Source of the DNA: Ruegeria sp. YS9
GTDB taxonomy: Bacteria; Pseudomonadota; Alphaproteobacteria; Rhodobacterales; Rhodobacteraceae
Length of the DNA stretch: 64,000 nt
NCBI RefSeq assembly: GCF_024628725.1
Contig: NZ_CP102409.1
Coordinates: forward strand, 253,501-317,500
Direction: 5' to 3'
In this document: positions 54,544 to 62,385 of the stretch, piece by piece
Position numbering within the stretch: position 1 is the first letter of the stretch
Layout of the letters: every line of letters begins with the position of its first letter
Program-made: the position numbers and the translations under genes
The notes under the pieces: model-generated
Database searches by the model: none
What the model was told of the DNA's origin: nothing
The model's input: the letters and a program-made list of their open reading frames with translations, nothing else

Positions 54544-55375
54544 GGGTCAGGACGCATTGATTTCCCGCGCATGACGTGATTCACGGCCCCAAAAACGGAG
54601 CGGTGATATGAGCGACCTTTACTGGCTGAGCGATGAGCAGATGGCCAAGCTTACCCCTTTTTTCCCGAAGTCGCACGGCAAGCCACGTGTCGATGACAAG
54701 CGCGTCCTGAGTGGGATTATCTTCATCAATCGCAATGGTTTGCGCTGGCGTGACGCTCCTGCCGCCTATGGTCCGCACAAGACGCTCTACAGCCGCTGGA
54801 AGCGCTGGAGCGAGAAAGGCATCTTTGCGCGGATGATGGCGGGTCTGGCCGCCGAACACGGCGAACAGAAGACCGTGATGATCGACGCGACCTACCTCAA
54901 GGCCCATCGAACAGCGACCAGTCTGGCCGCGAAAAAGGGGGGCGTGGGCGCCTGATCGGTCGAACCAAAGGCGGCATGAACACCAAACTGCACGCCATCT
55001 GCGATAGCCAAGGCCGCCCACTCAACCTGTTCGTCACCGCCGGTCAGGTCAGCGACTACATCGGTGCGCGGGCGTTGCTCAGCAGCCTGCCAAAGGTCGA
55101 CTGGCTGCTCGGGGATCGCGGTTACGATGCCGATTGGTTCCGGGAAGCGTTGCAAGACAAAGGGATACGCGCCTGCATCCCTGGACGAAAGCAGCGCAAG
55201 AAAGCCGTCAGATACGATAAGCGTCGATACAAACGCCGAAACCGGATCGAGATCATGTTCGGCAGGCTGAAGGATTGGCGGCGCGTGGCAACCCGCTACG
55301 ACCGTTGCCCAAAGGTCTTCCTCTCTGCCATCGCTCTGGCCGCGCTCGTCATCTACTGGTTATGAATCCTGACCC
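54544..55375 (+). mobile_element. IS5-family (IS427-type) insertion sequence, apparently complete
   Basis: An 832-bp element. The ends GGGTCAGGA (54544-54552) and TCCTGACCC (55367-55375) are perfect inverted repeats, extended imperfectly inward. Each end is flanked by TA (54542-54543, 55376-55377), a plausible target duplication. Inside is a transposase in two overlapping frames, as in IS427-group elements of this length. No other IS copy in the window is complete. Confidence 0.85.
54608..55365 (+). CDS. IS5-family transposase in two frames (probable programmed frameshift)
   Basis: Frame A, 54608-54955 (115 aa), starts MSDLYWLSDEQMAKLTPFFP and holds the DDE segment VMIDATYLKAHRTATSL. Frame B, 54976-55365 (129 aa), starts MNTKLHAICDSQGRPLNL and holds DRGYDADWFRE and the terminal RNRIEIMFGRLKDWRRVA. 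The slippery run GCGAAAAAGGGGGG near 54929-54942 sits before the frame A stop, and frame B is open upstream of its Met. A -1 shift would fuse them, the known mode of this IS group, so it is probably functional rather than broken. Confidence 0.85.
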
Positions 55376-55382
55376 TAGGACG

Positions 55383-56171
55383 TTAGCTGCGAAGAATTAC
55401 AGCTCCCATTCTGAATAGGGTTCGCAGCTCGAATTTCTCTGATGCGAGTTGGTCGAAGCGAAATACCAGCCCGTCCATTGTGTAACTAGCTCGCCTTAGC
55501 CAAGTGTCGGTTATCTGAATTCTGCTGGTTTCAGAAACGTTTAGAGGAAGCTCAATTTCTTTAGTTCTGGCAAGGAATAGATCGTTTACCACACAATCGT
55601 TGTGAGCAATCAAATTCCGCACTTCGGATGCTACGACTACTGTTTCAAAGGCCTCTTCGCTCGGAAATATATCGATGCCGGTTCGAGTTTTTATGAACTT
55701 TCTTAGCTCGCGGAGTGATTTGTAGGAGAGTTCGTGAACTTTCCGCTCTACAATCTGCCAGATGACATCTTCGTAGCTCCCAGATTCGATGATTGCGGCG
55801 ATATCAATTGTTCCCTCTGATTTCAGCATTTCTGGGCGTGACAAGAATATGTCACGAAGAACTGTTGTAAGATACAGGTCAAAGGACTCGGTTGCTCTAG
55901 AGAGCATGATTTGGTTCACCAACTGGCGATGCTTGGAATAGTTGTATTCGAAGAGCTTTAGCTCCTCCGTACCAGCTCGTTCCCTGACCGAAACCGGCAT
56001 TGCTTCGCCAATCTTGTGTGAAGTTTTTACGAAACTAAAGTAAAAAGAGACAAATTCTCGCAGCTCCATAATTCGAGCCATGTACGTCAAGCACGGTTCC
56101 GTTACATAGTCTGGTGGTTCCCCAAAGCCTTCAGCGATCGGGTCAACTTCATCAGGTGTTTCGTCATTCAT
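55383..56171 (-). CDS. Hypothetical protein with HEPN-like RxxxxH motif
   Basis: A 262-residue soluble protein rich in Glu, Leu and Ile. Near residue 187 it carries ASEVRNLIAHNDCVVND, matching the R-x4-H active site of HEPN RNases and its typical following residues. The gene is distinctly AT-richer than its neighbours, with AT-rich codons, indicating transfer. It ends six bases from the IS end. No antitoxin is adjacent, so a toxin or abortive-infection role is only a guess. ATG 56171 is chosen over an in-frame TTG at 56186. Confidence 0.7.
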   Translation of the reverse strand: MNDETPDEVDPIAEGFGEPPDYVTEPCLTYMARIMELREFVSFYFSFVKTSHKIGEAMPVSVRERAGTEELKLFEYNYSKHRQLVNQIMLSRATESFDLYLTTVLRDIFLSRPEMLKSEGTIDIAAIIESGSYEDVIWQIVERKVHELSYKSLRELRKFIKTRTGIDIFPSEEAFETVVVASEVRNLIAHNDCVVNDLFLARTKEIELPLNVSETSRIQITDTWLRRASYTMDGLVFRFDQLASEKFELRTLFRMGAVILRS

Positions 56172-56325
56172 AAAAGAAGTTCTCAAACTCTGGCTTAAAC
56201 TCGAAGTGTCAATCAGCTTCTCGTCGCAATACTCGCCTTTGTCGCCGTCAGTATCAAATCCATTTACCCCTTGCCAAACCCCCTCAACCCCACTACTACG
56301 CGCGAGTTCTCCATAAGAACATCAA

Positions 56326-56347
56326 GGCGGGGTGATTCCCGCCTTTT
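56326..56347 (+). terminator. Terminator-like hairpin upstream of rpsJ
   Basis: GGCGGG (56326-56331) and CCCGCC (56338-56343) followed by TTTT. It precedes rpsJ by 70 bases. It may be the terminator of a gene that once lay upstream, such as tuf, which usually precedes rpsJ but is absent here. The rest of 56172-56419 shows no gene. Confidence 0.6.
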
Positions 56348-56419
56348 GGGTTCGATGAGGGTTGGCGATGCGCGTCTGTCCTCCTCTCAACTCCAACGCC
56401 TGAATAAAAGGCTGTTAAT

Positions 56420-56734
56420 ATGCAAAGCCAAAACATCCGTATTCGGCTGAAGGCATTTGACTATCGCGTTCTGGATGCCAGCACGCAAGAGATCGTCAAC
56501 ACTGCCAAGCGGACCGGCGCGAACGTGCGCGGCCCGATCCCGCTGCCGAACAAGATTGAGAAGTTCACGGTTCTCCGTGGCCCTCACGTTGACAAGAAAT
56601 CCCGCGACCAGTTCGAGATCCGCACGCACAAGCGTCTGCTCGACATCGTTGATCCGACCCCCCAGACCGTTGACGCGCTGATGAAGCTCGACCTCGCTGC
56701 TGGTGTGGACGTCGAGATCAAGTTGCAGTCGTAA
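56420..56734 (+). CDS. rpsJ: 30S ribosomal protein S10
   Basis: A 104-residue S10, starting [40 protein letters not shown] is the conserved loop. It belongs to the 30S head and to the Nus antitermination complex. It leads the S10 operon; the usual upstream tuf/fusA is replaced by the HEPN gene and IS. Confidence 0.98.
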   Translation: MQSQNIRIRLKAFDYRVLDASTQEIVNTAKRTGANVRGPIPLPNKIEKFTVLRGPHVDKKSRDQFEIRTHKRLLDIVDPTPQTVDALMKLDLAAGVDVEIKLQS

Positions 56735-56749
56735 TCGGAGGGTATGAGA

Positions 56750-57475
56750 ATGCGCTCTGGTATTATCGCAAAAAAAGTTGGCATGACCCGCCTGTTCATG
56801 GAAGACGGCAAGCAGATCCCTGTGACCGTTCTTCACTTGGACAACCTGCAGGTCGTTGCACAGCGCACCGCTGACAAAGACGGCTACACCGCCGTTCAGC
56901 TGGGTGCCGGTGCCGCCAAGGCAAAACGCACCTCGAAGGCCATGCGCGGCCACTATGCCGCTGCCAAGGTCGAGCCCAAGCGCAAGCTGGCCGAGTTCCG
57001 CGTCTCCGAAGATGGCCTGATCGAAGTGGGTGCCGAGATTTCGGCAGAACACTTCCTGGAAGGTCAGAAGGTTGACGTATCGGGCACATCGATCGGTAAA
57101 GGCTTTGCCGGTGCGATGAAGCGCCACAACTTCGGTGGCCTGCGCGCCTCGCACGGTGTCTCGATCTCGCACCGTTCGCACGGTTCGACCGGTCAGTGTC
57201 AGGACCCGGGCAAGGTTTTCAAAGGCAAGAAGATGGCCGGTCACATGGGTGCTGCCCGTGTCACCACCCAGAACCTGGAAGTCGTCAAAACCGACGCCGA
57301 GCGTGGTCTGGTCTTCATCAAAGGCGCCGTTCCCGGACCAAAATCGGGCTGGGTCACCGTCAAGGACGCCGTGAAGAAGAAAGCACCGGAAGGCCTGCCT
57401 TTCCCGGCTGCTGTGAAATCGGCTGCATCTGATGCACCTGCGGAAGAAGCTCCCGCGGAAGGTGGTGAAGCATGA
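56750..57475 (+). CDS. rplC: 50S ribosomal protein L3
   Basis: A 241-residue L3. [20 protein letters not shown] at the start and [20 protein letters not shown] in the middle are typical. It nucleates 50S assembly. I chose ATG 56750 because GGAGG is at the right distance; the ATG at 56744 would be one base from it. The C-terminal Ala/Glu extension is common in this group. It overlaps rplD (ATGA). Confidence 0.98.
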   Translation: MRSGIIAKKVGMTRLFMEDGKQIPVTVLHLDNLQVVAQRTADKDGYTAVQLGAGAAKAKRTSKAMRGHYAAAKVEPKRKLAEFRVSEDGLIEVGAEISAEHFLEGQKVDVSGTSIGKGFAGAMKRHNFGGLRASHGVSISHRSHGSTGQCQDPGKVFKGKKMAGHMGAARVTTQNLEVVKTDAERGLVFIKGAVPGPKSGWVTVKDAVKKKAPEGLPFPAAVKSAASDAPAEEAPAEGGEA

Positions 57476-58089
57476 AACTTGATGTAATCAAACTGGACGG
57501 CGGCAAAGCCGGCGACATCGAGCTGAACGCCGATCTGTTCGGTCTCGAGCCTCGTGCGGACATCCTGCACCGTGTGGTCCGTTGGCAGCGCAACAACGCG
57601 CAGGCCGGCACCCACAAGGTCAAGACCCGCTCGGAAACCAGCTACTCGACCAAGAAGATCTATCGCCAGAAGGGCACCGGTGGCGCACGCCATGGTGACC
57701 GCAACGCGCCGATCTTCCGCAAGGGTGGTATCTACAAGGGCCCGACCCCTCGTTCGCACGGCCACGACCTGCCGAAAAAGTTCCGCAAGCTTGGCCTGCG
57801 CCACGCTCTGTCGGCCAAAGCCAAGGCAGGTGAACTGGTCGTGATCGAGAACGCCGAAGCCGAAGGCAAGACCGCCGCTCTGGCCAAACAGGTTGCAAAC
57901 CTGGGCTGGAAACGTGCTCTGGTCATCGACGGCGCGACCGTGAACGAAGGTTTCCTGAAGGCGTCGCGCAACATCGAAGGTCTGGATATCCTGCCGTCGA
58001 TGGGTGCAAACGTTTATGACATCCTCAAGCGTGACACTCTGGTGCTCACCAAAGCGGCTGTCGAAGCACTGGAGGCTCGACTGAAATGA
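57472..58089 (+). CDS. rplD: 50S ribosomal protein L4
   Basis: A 205-residue L4. [20 protein letters not shown] and [20 protein letters not shown] are conserved. It lines the exit tunnel and in some bacteria represses the S10 operon. It overlaps rplC and rplW by four bases each. Confidence 0.98.
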   Translation: MKLDVIKLDGGKAGDIELNADLFGLEPRADILHRVVRWQRNNAQAGTHKVKTRSETSYSTKKIYRQKGTGGARHGDRNAPIFRKGGIYKGPTPRSHGHDLPKKFRKLGLRHALSAKAKAGELVVIENAEAEGKTAALAKQVANLGWKRALVIDGATVNEGFLKASRNIEGLDILPSMGANVYDILKRDTLVLTKAAVEALEARLK

Positions 58090-58382
58090 GCGCGAAGGCA
58101 GAACACTACGACGTGATCCGCAAGCCGATCATCACCGAAAAGTCGACCATGGCGTCCGAAAACGGCGCGGTTGTCTTCGAAGTGGCGATCGACAGCAACA
58201 AGCCACAGATCAAAGAGGCCGTTGAGGCACTGTTTGGTGTGAAGGTCAAAGCGGTGAACACCACCGTGACCAAAGGCAAGGTCAAGCGGTTCCGCGGCCA
58301 GTTGGGCAAGCGGAAAGACGTCAAGAAGGCCTATGTGACCCTGGAAGAGGGTAACACCATCGACGTGTCCACCGGTCTCTGA
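58086..58382 (+). CDS. rplW: 50S ribosomal protein L23
   Basis: A 98-residue L23. [20 protein letters not shown] and [20 protein letters not shown] are diagnostic. It sits at the exit tunnel and is the docking site for trigger factor and SRP. It is the last intact ribosomal gene of this piece; rplB, normally next, is only a fragment. Confidence 0.98.
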   Translation: MSAKAEHYDVIRKPIITEKSTMASENGAVVFEVAIDSNKPQIKEAVEALFGVKVKAVNTTVTKGKVKRFRGQLGKRKDVKKAYVTLEEGNTIDVSTGL

Positions 58383-58411
58383 TCGGAACGGTCTTTGGAG
58401 AGAGATAAAGG

Positions 58412-58435
58412 CCCCCGCGAAAGCGGGGGTTTTTT
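58412..58435 (+). terminator. Rho-independent terminator after rplW
   Basis: CCCCCGC (58412-58418), GAAA loop, GCGGGGG (58423-58429) and six T residues. It ends the rpsJ-rplW transcript before the rplB fragment. Confidence 0.92.
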
Positions 58436-58854
58436 GTTGTGACGCTCGAATCTAGGAGCGGTGTTCTTTCCGTTCTGTGTTTTCAAAGGCTCGCCATAGC
58501 ATCGGGTGTATTGTCACTTTCACCTAGCAATACGGTCTTTGCCGTGTTGCAATGGAAGCATTCCACCCCGAGCAGAAAAGGGCAAGCAAGGTTAGCGCTT
58601 TAGTATAGTCAAAAATGATGTTAAAAAGATGTACTTCTGGGGTATGTTTTTCGAGCTGCACCTAACGCCAAAAATATCTATAGACACCCACCCCCAACCC
58701 TGTTTCACGCACCCAGTCTTACGGCCTCGGATTCGTTCCGGGGCCTTAGATATTTTGAACCGGGGACCTTCGGGGCCCTATACCCTTGGCACCTACGGGG
58801 GCCTCACACATAGCGGGGAAACTCCCTGCACTTGCTAAACGGAAGACAGAAAGC
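58436..58854 (+). other. Leader-like sequence before the rplB fragment
   Basis: No gene here. The first half is AT-rich (AGTATAGTCAAAAATGATG near 58602) and could hold a promoter; the second half, about 58738-58805, contains four similar GC-rich blocks of the form CGGGGNCCT. It ends with GGAAGACAGAAAGC directly before an ATG. This looks like the 5' leader that would precede an independently transcribed rplB. Confidence 0.45.
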
Positions 58855-58875
58855 ATGGCACTCAAGTCGTATAAG
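58855..58875 (+). pseudogene. rplB: 5' fragment of rplB (first seven codons)
   Basis: The start reads MALKSYK, identical to the N-terminus of ribosomal protein L2 in this group, and it sits exactly where rplB should follow rplW. From codon 8 the reading becomes RDFFDRRKDGW, unlike L2 (expected Pro-Thr-Thr/Ser-Pro-Gly-Gln), and no L2 domain follows. The fragment is short, so chance cannot be excluded by itself; position and the leader make it convincing. Confidence 0.72.
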
Positions 58876-59167
58876 CGCGATTTTTTTGATCGCCGCAAAG
58901 ACGGCTGGACGTCAGGTGCAGTTCTGGAAAAGAGCAATGAAATCGATTTGAGCACCGGTTTTTGACCCAACATGAGCGGCTGATCACGGCCCGGCGGTTT
59001 ACCATGTACGGTCGTGTCACGAGCTTTGAGATGGCGCCATAGGTCCCCCTTGACATCCAGCAGGGGGCATAGGCCCGATATTAGCGTCATACAGTAGGGG
59101 TTACGCTCTTCTGCAGCGAGGGGCGCTCTGGCGATCTATGGGCGTTCTGCGGGCTTCTCTCGGAAAC
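58876..59167. other. Unassigned sequence beyond the rplB break
   Basis: Between the rplB fragment and the DUF1127 gene's terminator I see no credible gene. Both strands contain frames of up to about 110 codons but no recognisable domain or start. Composition is near average. It may be mobile-element debris brought in at the break; I could not identify it. Confidence 0.4.
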
Positions 59168-59172
59168 AGAAA

Positions 59173-59190
59173 AGGCGCCGTTTGGCGCCT
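59173..59190 (-). terminator. Terminator of the DUF1127 gene
   Basis: AGGCGCC / GGCGCCT arms with a four-base loop, followed on the minus strand by TTTTCTG. It lies 28 bases after the DUF1127 stop. Confidence 0.8.
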
Positions 59191-59217
59191 TTGTATCTTG
59201 CTGCGGATCGTCCGCGA

Positions 59218-59430
59218 TTATGAGCAGTAAACGTGCTTATGCGCGATATCTGCGATGTCGCAGCGGCGGATGCCGATATCGTCCAACTCACGGTTGCTCA
59301 GGCGCTGCAACTCGGAATAGGTGCGCTGATACTCAGCGGCACGGGCGCGCGCCGTTTTGATCCGTTCGATCATGTCCTTGATCCGGGGGCCGAAGTTGAA
59401 GCCGGTATGTGTCAGTGTAGCGGTTGTCAT
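59218..59430 (-). CDS. DUF1127 domain small protein (YjiS-like)
   Basis: A 70-residue basic protein. The C-terminal core ELQRLSNRELDDIGIRRCDI is the DUF1127 signature. Such proteins are linked to small-RNA turnover and stress or phosphate responses in alphaproteobacteria. A clear ribosome binding site (GGAACACAG) and terminator support expression. The stretch 59431-59609 shows no gene. Confidence 0.88.
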   Translation of the reverse strand: MTTATLTHTGFNFGPRIKDMIERIKTARARAAEYQRTYSELQRLSNRELDDIGIRRCDIADIAHKHVYCS

Positions 59431-59609
59431 TTCTGTGTTCCTTTCTCAAATCAGGGCGAATTCCCTGACGTTTCCTTGTGTGTTCCTTGTTTGGACAAGG
59501 CTGAGATAGGTGTGTTTGGTACCGCTAACAACGGAACTTTTGGTCTAGCCGATATGCATCTATTGAATGGCTGTACATTTCGCTGACCCATTGCAGTCAA
59601 ATGCTGCTT

Positions 59610-60059
59610 TCACGTCTTGCGCGCATTTCTTTTGCGTGCCGTCATTGCCCGGCCGTCACGAATGCTCAGCCCCATCAGTATCAGATTGGTTGCGCCTGCA
59701 ATCAGTTCGATGACCTGCACAGCATAGAAACTGGCGTCAAAGGATCCCGCGTTTGCTTTTACGCTGAGGTAGATGGCGGCGGGAACGAGGATAAGAAGCC
59801 CGTTCATCGCTATGATTGGCATCCGCTTCTTCTTTGCAAGCGCCGGGGCATCTTTGCGGCGACGTCCAAGAGACATGCCGGACGCGCCGACAATCACCAT
59901 CGCCGGCACCAGAACAAAGAGACCACTGACGATCATGGATTTTACTGCGGTGACGGTCGCATGGGTCGCAAACAACTCGCTGTACAAGGTGGATGTCCAG
60001 AACACGAGGATTGTAAGAAATCCGATGAGTCCGGCGATGGGGTGTATGGCTCTTACCAT
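59610..60059 (-). CDS. Four-helix integral membrane protein of unknown function
   Basis: A 149-residue protein with four hydrophobic segments (about 5-23, 42-62, 82-102, 115-134). The His in AIHPIAGLIG and Thr/Glu near the second helix suggest a conserved family, but I cannot name it. It lies 21 bases downstream of the ABM-domain gene in the same direction and may be cotranscribed with it. Confidence 0.65.
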   Translation of the reverse strand: MVRAIHPIAGLIGFLTILVFWTSTLYSELFATHATVTAVKSMIVSGLFVLVPAMVIVGASGMSLGRRRKDAPALAKKKRMPIIAMNGLLILVPAAIYLSVKANAGSFDASFYAVQVIELIAGATNLILMGLSIRDGRAMTARKRNARKT

Positions 60060-60080
60060 GGGGCTGCTCCGGTTTTAGTT

Positions 60081-60449
60081 TCAGGCGACGCAGTGGTTTT
60101 CGACTGCGAGTTTTCTAAGAAGATGTGGCCGGGCCACTGCGCTTTCCGGGTAGTCGGCAATCCGACGTTGGAACTCAGGATGGGTGAACGCGTCGCGAAA
60201 GCTTTTGACGTCCTGCCAGATCGCGTAGTTCACAAAGGTTGAACTGCCCGCGATGCCCTGATGGAGCTGGGTGGAGATGTATCCTGGCTGGGCTTTCATG
60301 AAATCTGCATCATGTGACCATGCCTCAAGCAGTGCTTTTTCGTCTTCCGCGTCCACCGTGAACAGGTTGATCAGAACCACCGGCCCTTCTTCGTTCTGCA
60401 TTTGGTCCGCCAGTGAGACGGTCTTGTCCAACTCTTCGATACGAGCCAT
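60081..60449 (-). CDS. Antibiotic biosynthesis monooxygenase (ABM) domain protein
   Basis: A 122-residue dimeric alpha+beta barrel type protein. The stretch PVVLINLFTVDAEDEKALLE and the later GYISTQLHQGI with FVNYAIWQD match the ABM fold, which handles quinone or polyketide oxidation. Start 60449 has AGGGAAG upstream; the in-frame upstream start would overlap the operator. It is divergent from marR, with two palindromes between, so it is the likely target of that regulator. Confidence 0.84.
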   Translation of the reverse strand: MARIEELDKTVSLADQMQNEEGPVVLINLFTVDAEDEKALLEAWSHDADFMKAQPGYISTQLHQGIAGSSTFVNYAIWQDVKSFRDAFTHPEFQRRIADYPESAVARPHLLRKLAVENHCVA

Positions 60450-60473
60450 TTCGCTTCCCTTTGATTCTATAAC

Positions 60474-60507
60474 ATAGCAAGCTATATAAAATTGCATAGC
60501 GTGCTAT
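60474..60507. promoter_or_regulatory. Two MarR-type operators in the divergent promoter
   Basis: ATAGCAAGCTAT (60474-60485) and ATAGCGTGCTAT (60496-60507) are two perfect palindromes with the same half-site (ATAGC), centred 22 bases apart, about two helical turns. They lie between the ABM gene and the MarR gene. Confidence 0.7.
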
Positions 60508-60526
60508 TCAAGTGTAAATCTGAGAC

Positions 60527-60958
60527 ATGGACTTTGAAAAAGAGAACTCGGCCGGATACCTGGTCAATCACATGGCGCGATTGTTTGCGAAAAAATTGCA
60601 GCAGCGCATTGCGCCGTTAGGTATCGTTGTCGGGCAATTCCCGATCTTGCTGGAGCTTTGGGTCAAAGACGGAGTGACGCAAAAAGATCTTCTTGGAAAA
60701 ATCGATGTCGAACAGGCGACCCTAGCCAACACGCTCAATCGTATGGAGCGCGACGGATTGATCAAAAGAACAAAGAATCCCTCTGATGCCAGAGCTCAAT
60801 TGATCTGGCTGACCCGGAAGGCAGCCGCGCTTCGTGACAGCGCCTACGAGGCCGCTATGAGCGTGAATGCTGATGCCCTACAGGTTTTGAACGAAGCTGA
60901 GCGCGCGCAATTCATGAATGCCATGAGATTGATAATCAAAAACATGCGTTCGGTTTGA
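60527..60958 (+). CDS. MarR family transcriptional regulator
   Basis: A 143-residue winged-helix regulator. The recognition region KDLLGKIDVEQATLANTLNR and the wing RDGLIKRTKNPSDARAQLIW (truncated here) are typical. It probably represses the divergent ABM gene and itself until a phenolic or quinone ligand binds. The start ATG at 60527 lies 20 bases from the second operator. It is convergent with the rpmD block. Confidence 0.9.
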   Translation: MDFEKENSAGYLVNHMARLFAKKLQQRIAPLGIVVGQFPILLELWVKDGVTQKDLLGKIDVEQATLANTLNRMERDGLIKRTKNPSDARAQLIWLTRKAAALRDSAYEAAMSVNADALQVLNEAERAQFMNAMRLIIKNMRSV

Positions 60959-61024
60959 GTGAACCCAAAGCAGCCTGACCCTGATCAAAACGATAGGTCA
61001 GATGCAGTTAACCACAAGAAAAAA

Positions 61025-61049
61025 CGCCCCCGCATTGATCGGAGGCGTT
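61025..61049 (-). terminator. Rho-independent terminator after rpmD
   Basis: On the minus strand ACGCCTCC, a loop and GGGGGCGT (one G-U pair) are followed by a T-run. It means that rpmD ends a transcript here, instead of leading into rplO. Confidence 0.85.
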
Positions 61050-61073
61050 TCATGTTCTTCGAAGGTATTGCGC

Positions 61074-61262
61074 TTAGCCGCGCTCTTCGACGATCTCTAC
61101 CAGATGCGGGATCTTGTTGATCATACCGCGGACCGAAGGGGTATCTTCCAGTTCGCGGGTTTTGTGCATCTTGTTCAGGCCCAGGCCGATCAGGGTTGCG
61201 CGCTGTTCGGCGGGGCGGCGGATCGGGGAACCGATCTGCTTGACGACGATGGTTTTTGCCAT
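61074..61262 (-). CDS. rpmD: 50S ribosomal protein L30
   Basis: A 62-residue L30. [20 protein letters not shown] and [20 protein letters not shown] are typical. It is the last gene of the inverted block. In the usual order it precedes rplO, which here is 38 kb away on the other strand. Confidence 0.97.
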   Translation of the reverse strand: MAKTIVVKQIGSPIRRPAEQRATLIGLGLNKMHKTRELEDTPSVRGMINKIPHLVEIVEERG

Positions 61263-61274
61263 GGGTCGCTCTCC

Positions 61275-61841
61275 TTACGCTTCGGCTTCAGCAGCCGGTG
61301 CTTCGTCCCGCTTGGGCAGGATGTCGGCAACTTTTTTACCACGACGTGCGGCAACCGAACGCGGGCTCTGCTCTTTTTGCAGGCCGTTGATGGTGGCGCG
61401 GATCATGTTGTACGGGTTCTGCGAGCCCAGCGACTTGGATACCACGTCCTTGACGCCCAGCATTTCGAACACGGCACGCATCGGACCACCGGCGATGATA
61501 CCGGTACCTTCAGGTGCGGTGCGCATAACCACTTTACCGGCGCCGTGACGGCCTTCGATATCGTGGTGCAGGGTCCGACCTTCGCGCAGTTGCACGCGGA
61601 TCATCTGACGCTTGGCTTGTTCGGTCGCCTTGCGGATGGCTTCAGGTACTTCTTTCGCTTTACCCTTGCCAAAGCCCACGCGGCCTTTCTGATCGCCGAC
61701 AACCACCAGAGCGGCGAAGCCAAAGCGCTTACCACCTTTTACGGTTTTCGACACACGGTTGATCGCAACCAGGCGATCTGCGAATTCCGGAGTTTCGTCG
61801 CGGTCACGACCACGGCCCCGGCGGTTATCACGTTCTGCCAT
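61275..61841 (-). CDS. rpsE: 30S ribosomal protein S5
   Basis: A 188-residue S5. Core [20 protein letters not shown] and the loop [20 protein letters not shown] are conserved. It contributes to decoding accuracy. A 173-base gap with a palindromic repeat separates it from rplR, unusual within this operon. Confidence 0.98.
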   Translation of the reverse strand: MAERDNRRGRGRDRDETPEFADRLVAINRVSKTVKGGKRFGFAALVVVGDQKGRVGFGKGKAKEVPEAIRKATEQAKRQMIRVQLREGRTLHHDIEGRHGAGKVVMRTAPEGTGIIAGGPMRAVFEMLGVKDVVSKSLGSQNPYNMIRATINGLQKEQSPRSVAARRGKKVADILPKRDEAPAAEAEA

Positions 61842-61964
61842 TTGGCATCCCTTTTCTCATATGGCGCTCTCGGCACCGTTTCTTCAATCCAAGTGAGCCC
61901 CGACTGTTGCCGAGGCCCCCGGATCATCGGGGCGGATCGAAACCCGCCCGCAATCTTTGGCATT

Positions 61965-62008
61965 GCGCATCTTGACCCGAAAACCGGTTCCCACTTTTCG
62001 GGATGCGC
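61965..62008. repeat. Palindromic repeat in the rplR-rpsE gap
   Basis: Outer arms GCGCAT (61965-61970) and ATGCGC (62003-62008) and inner arms CCCGAAAA and TTTTCGGG enclose CCGGTTCCCAC. The core (AAAACCGGTTCCCACTTTTC) resembles a dispersed intergenic palindrome that I recall from many alphaproteobacteria. It lies directly after the rplR stop (62015). Confidence 0.7.
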
Positions 62009-62014
62009 TTGGTC

Positions 62015-62374
62015 TTAGATCTTCAGACCACCTTCACGCGCAGCGTCGGCCAGTGCCTTCACCTTGCCGTGGAACAGGAAGCCACCACGATCGAAATAGG
62101 CCTCTTCGACGCCTGCCTTCTTGGCACGCTCTGCGATGGCCGCGCCGACTTTGGTCGCCGCATCGATGTTGTTTTTGCCAACAACGCCCAGATCCTTTTC
62201 CAGGGTCGAGGCCGAGGCCAGGGTCACGCCACGCACGTCGTCGATCAGCTGAACAGAAATGTTCTTGTTCGACCGGTGCACGGACAGACGCGGACGACCC
62301 GCGTTGACCTTGCGAAGTTTGTTCCGAACGCGCAGGCGGCGCTTCAGAAACAGGGTTCTTTTGCTGTTTGCCAT
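62015..62374 (-). CDS. rplR: 50S ribosomal protein L18
   Basis: A 119-residue L18. Start [40 protein letters not shown] and the C-terminus [20 protein letters not shown] are diagnostic. It binds 5S rRNA. The start at 62374 was chosen over an in-frame start lying inside rplF. Confidence 0.98.
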   Translation of the reverse strand: MANSKRTLFLKRRLRVRNKLRKVNAGRPRLSVHRSNKNISVQLIDDVRGVTLASASTLEKDLGVVGKNNIDAATKVGAAIAERAKKAGVEEAYFDRGGFLFHGKVKALADAAREGGLKI

Positions 62375-62385
62375 TGTGTTCGTCC

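Noticed and set aside
54608..55365. Transposase treated as a broken pseudogene
   Set aside because: The two frames overlap at a slippery sequence and the terminal repeats are intact, which fits programmed frameshifting.
58629..58838. Small plus-strand frame of 69 codons before the rplB fragment
   Set aside because: It overlaps the repeated GC-rich leader blocks, lacks a good ribosome binding site and resembles nothing known; a leader is more likely.
58746..59090. Minus-strand 114-codon frame across the rplB break
   Set aside because: It crosses two unrelated DNA segments and shows no domain.
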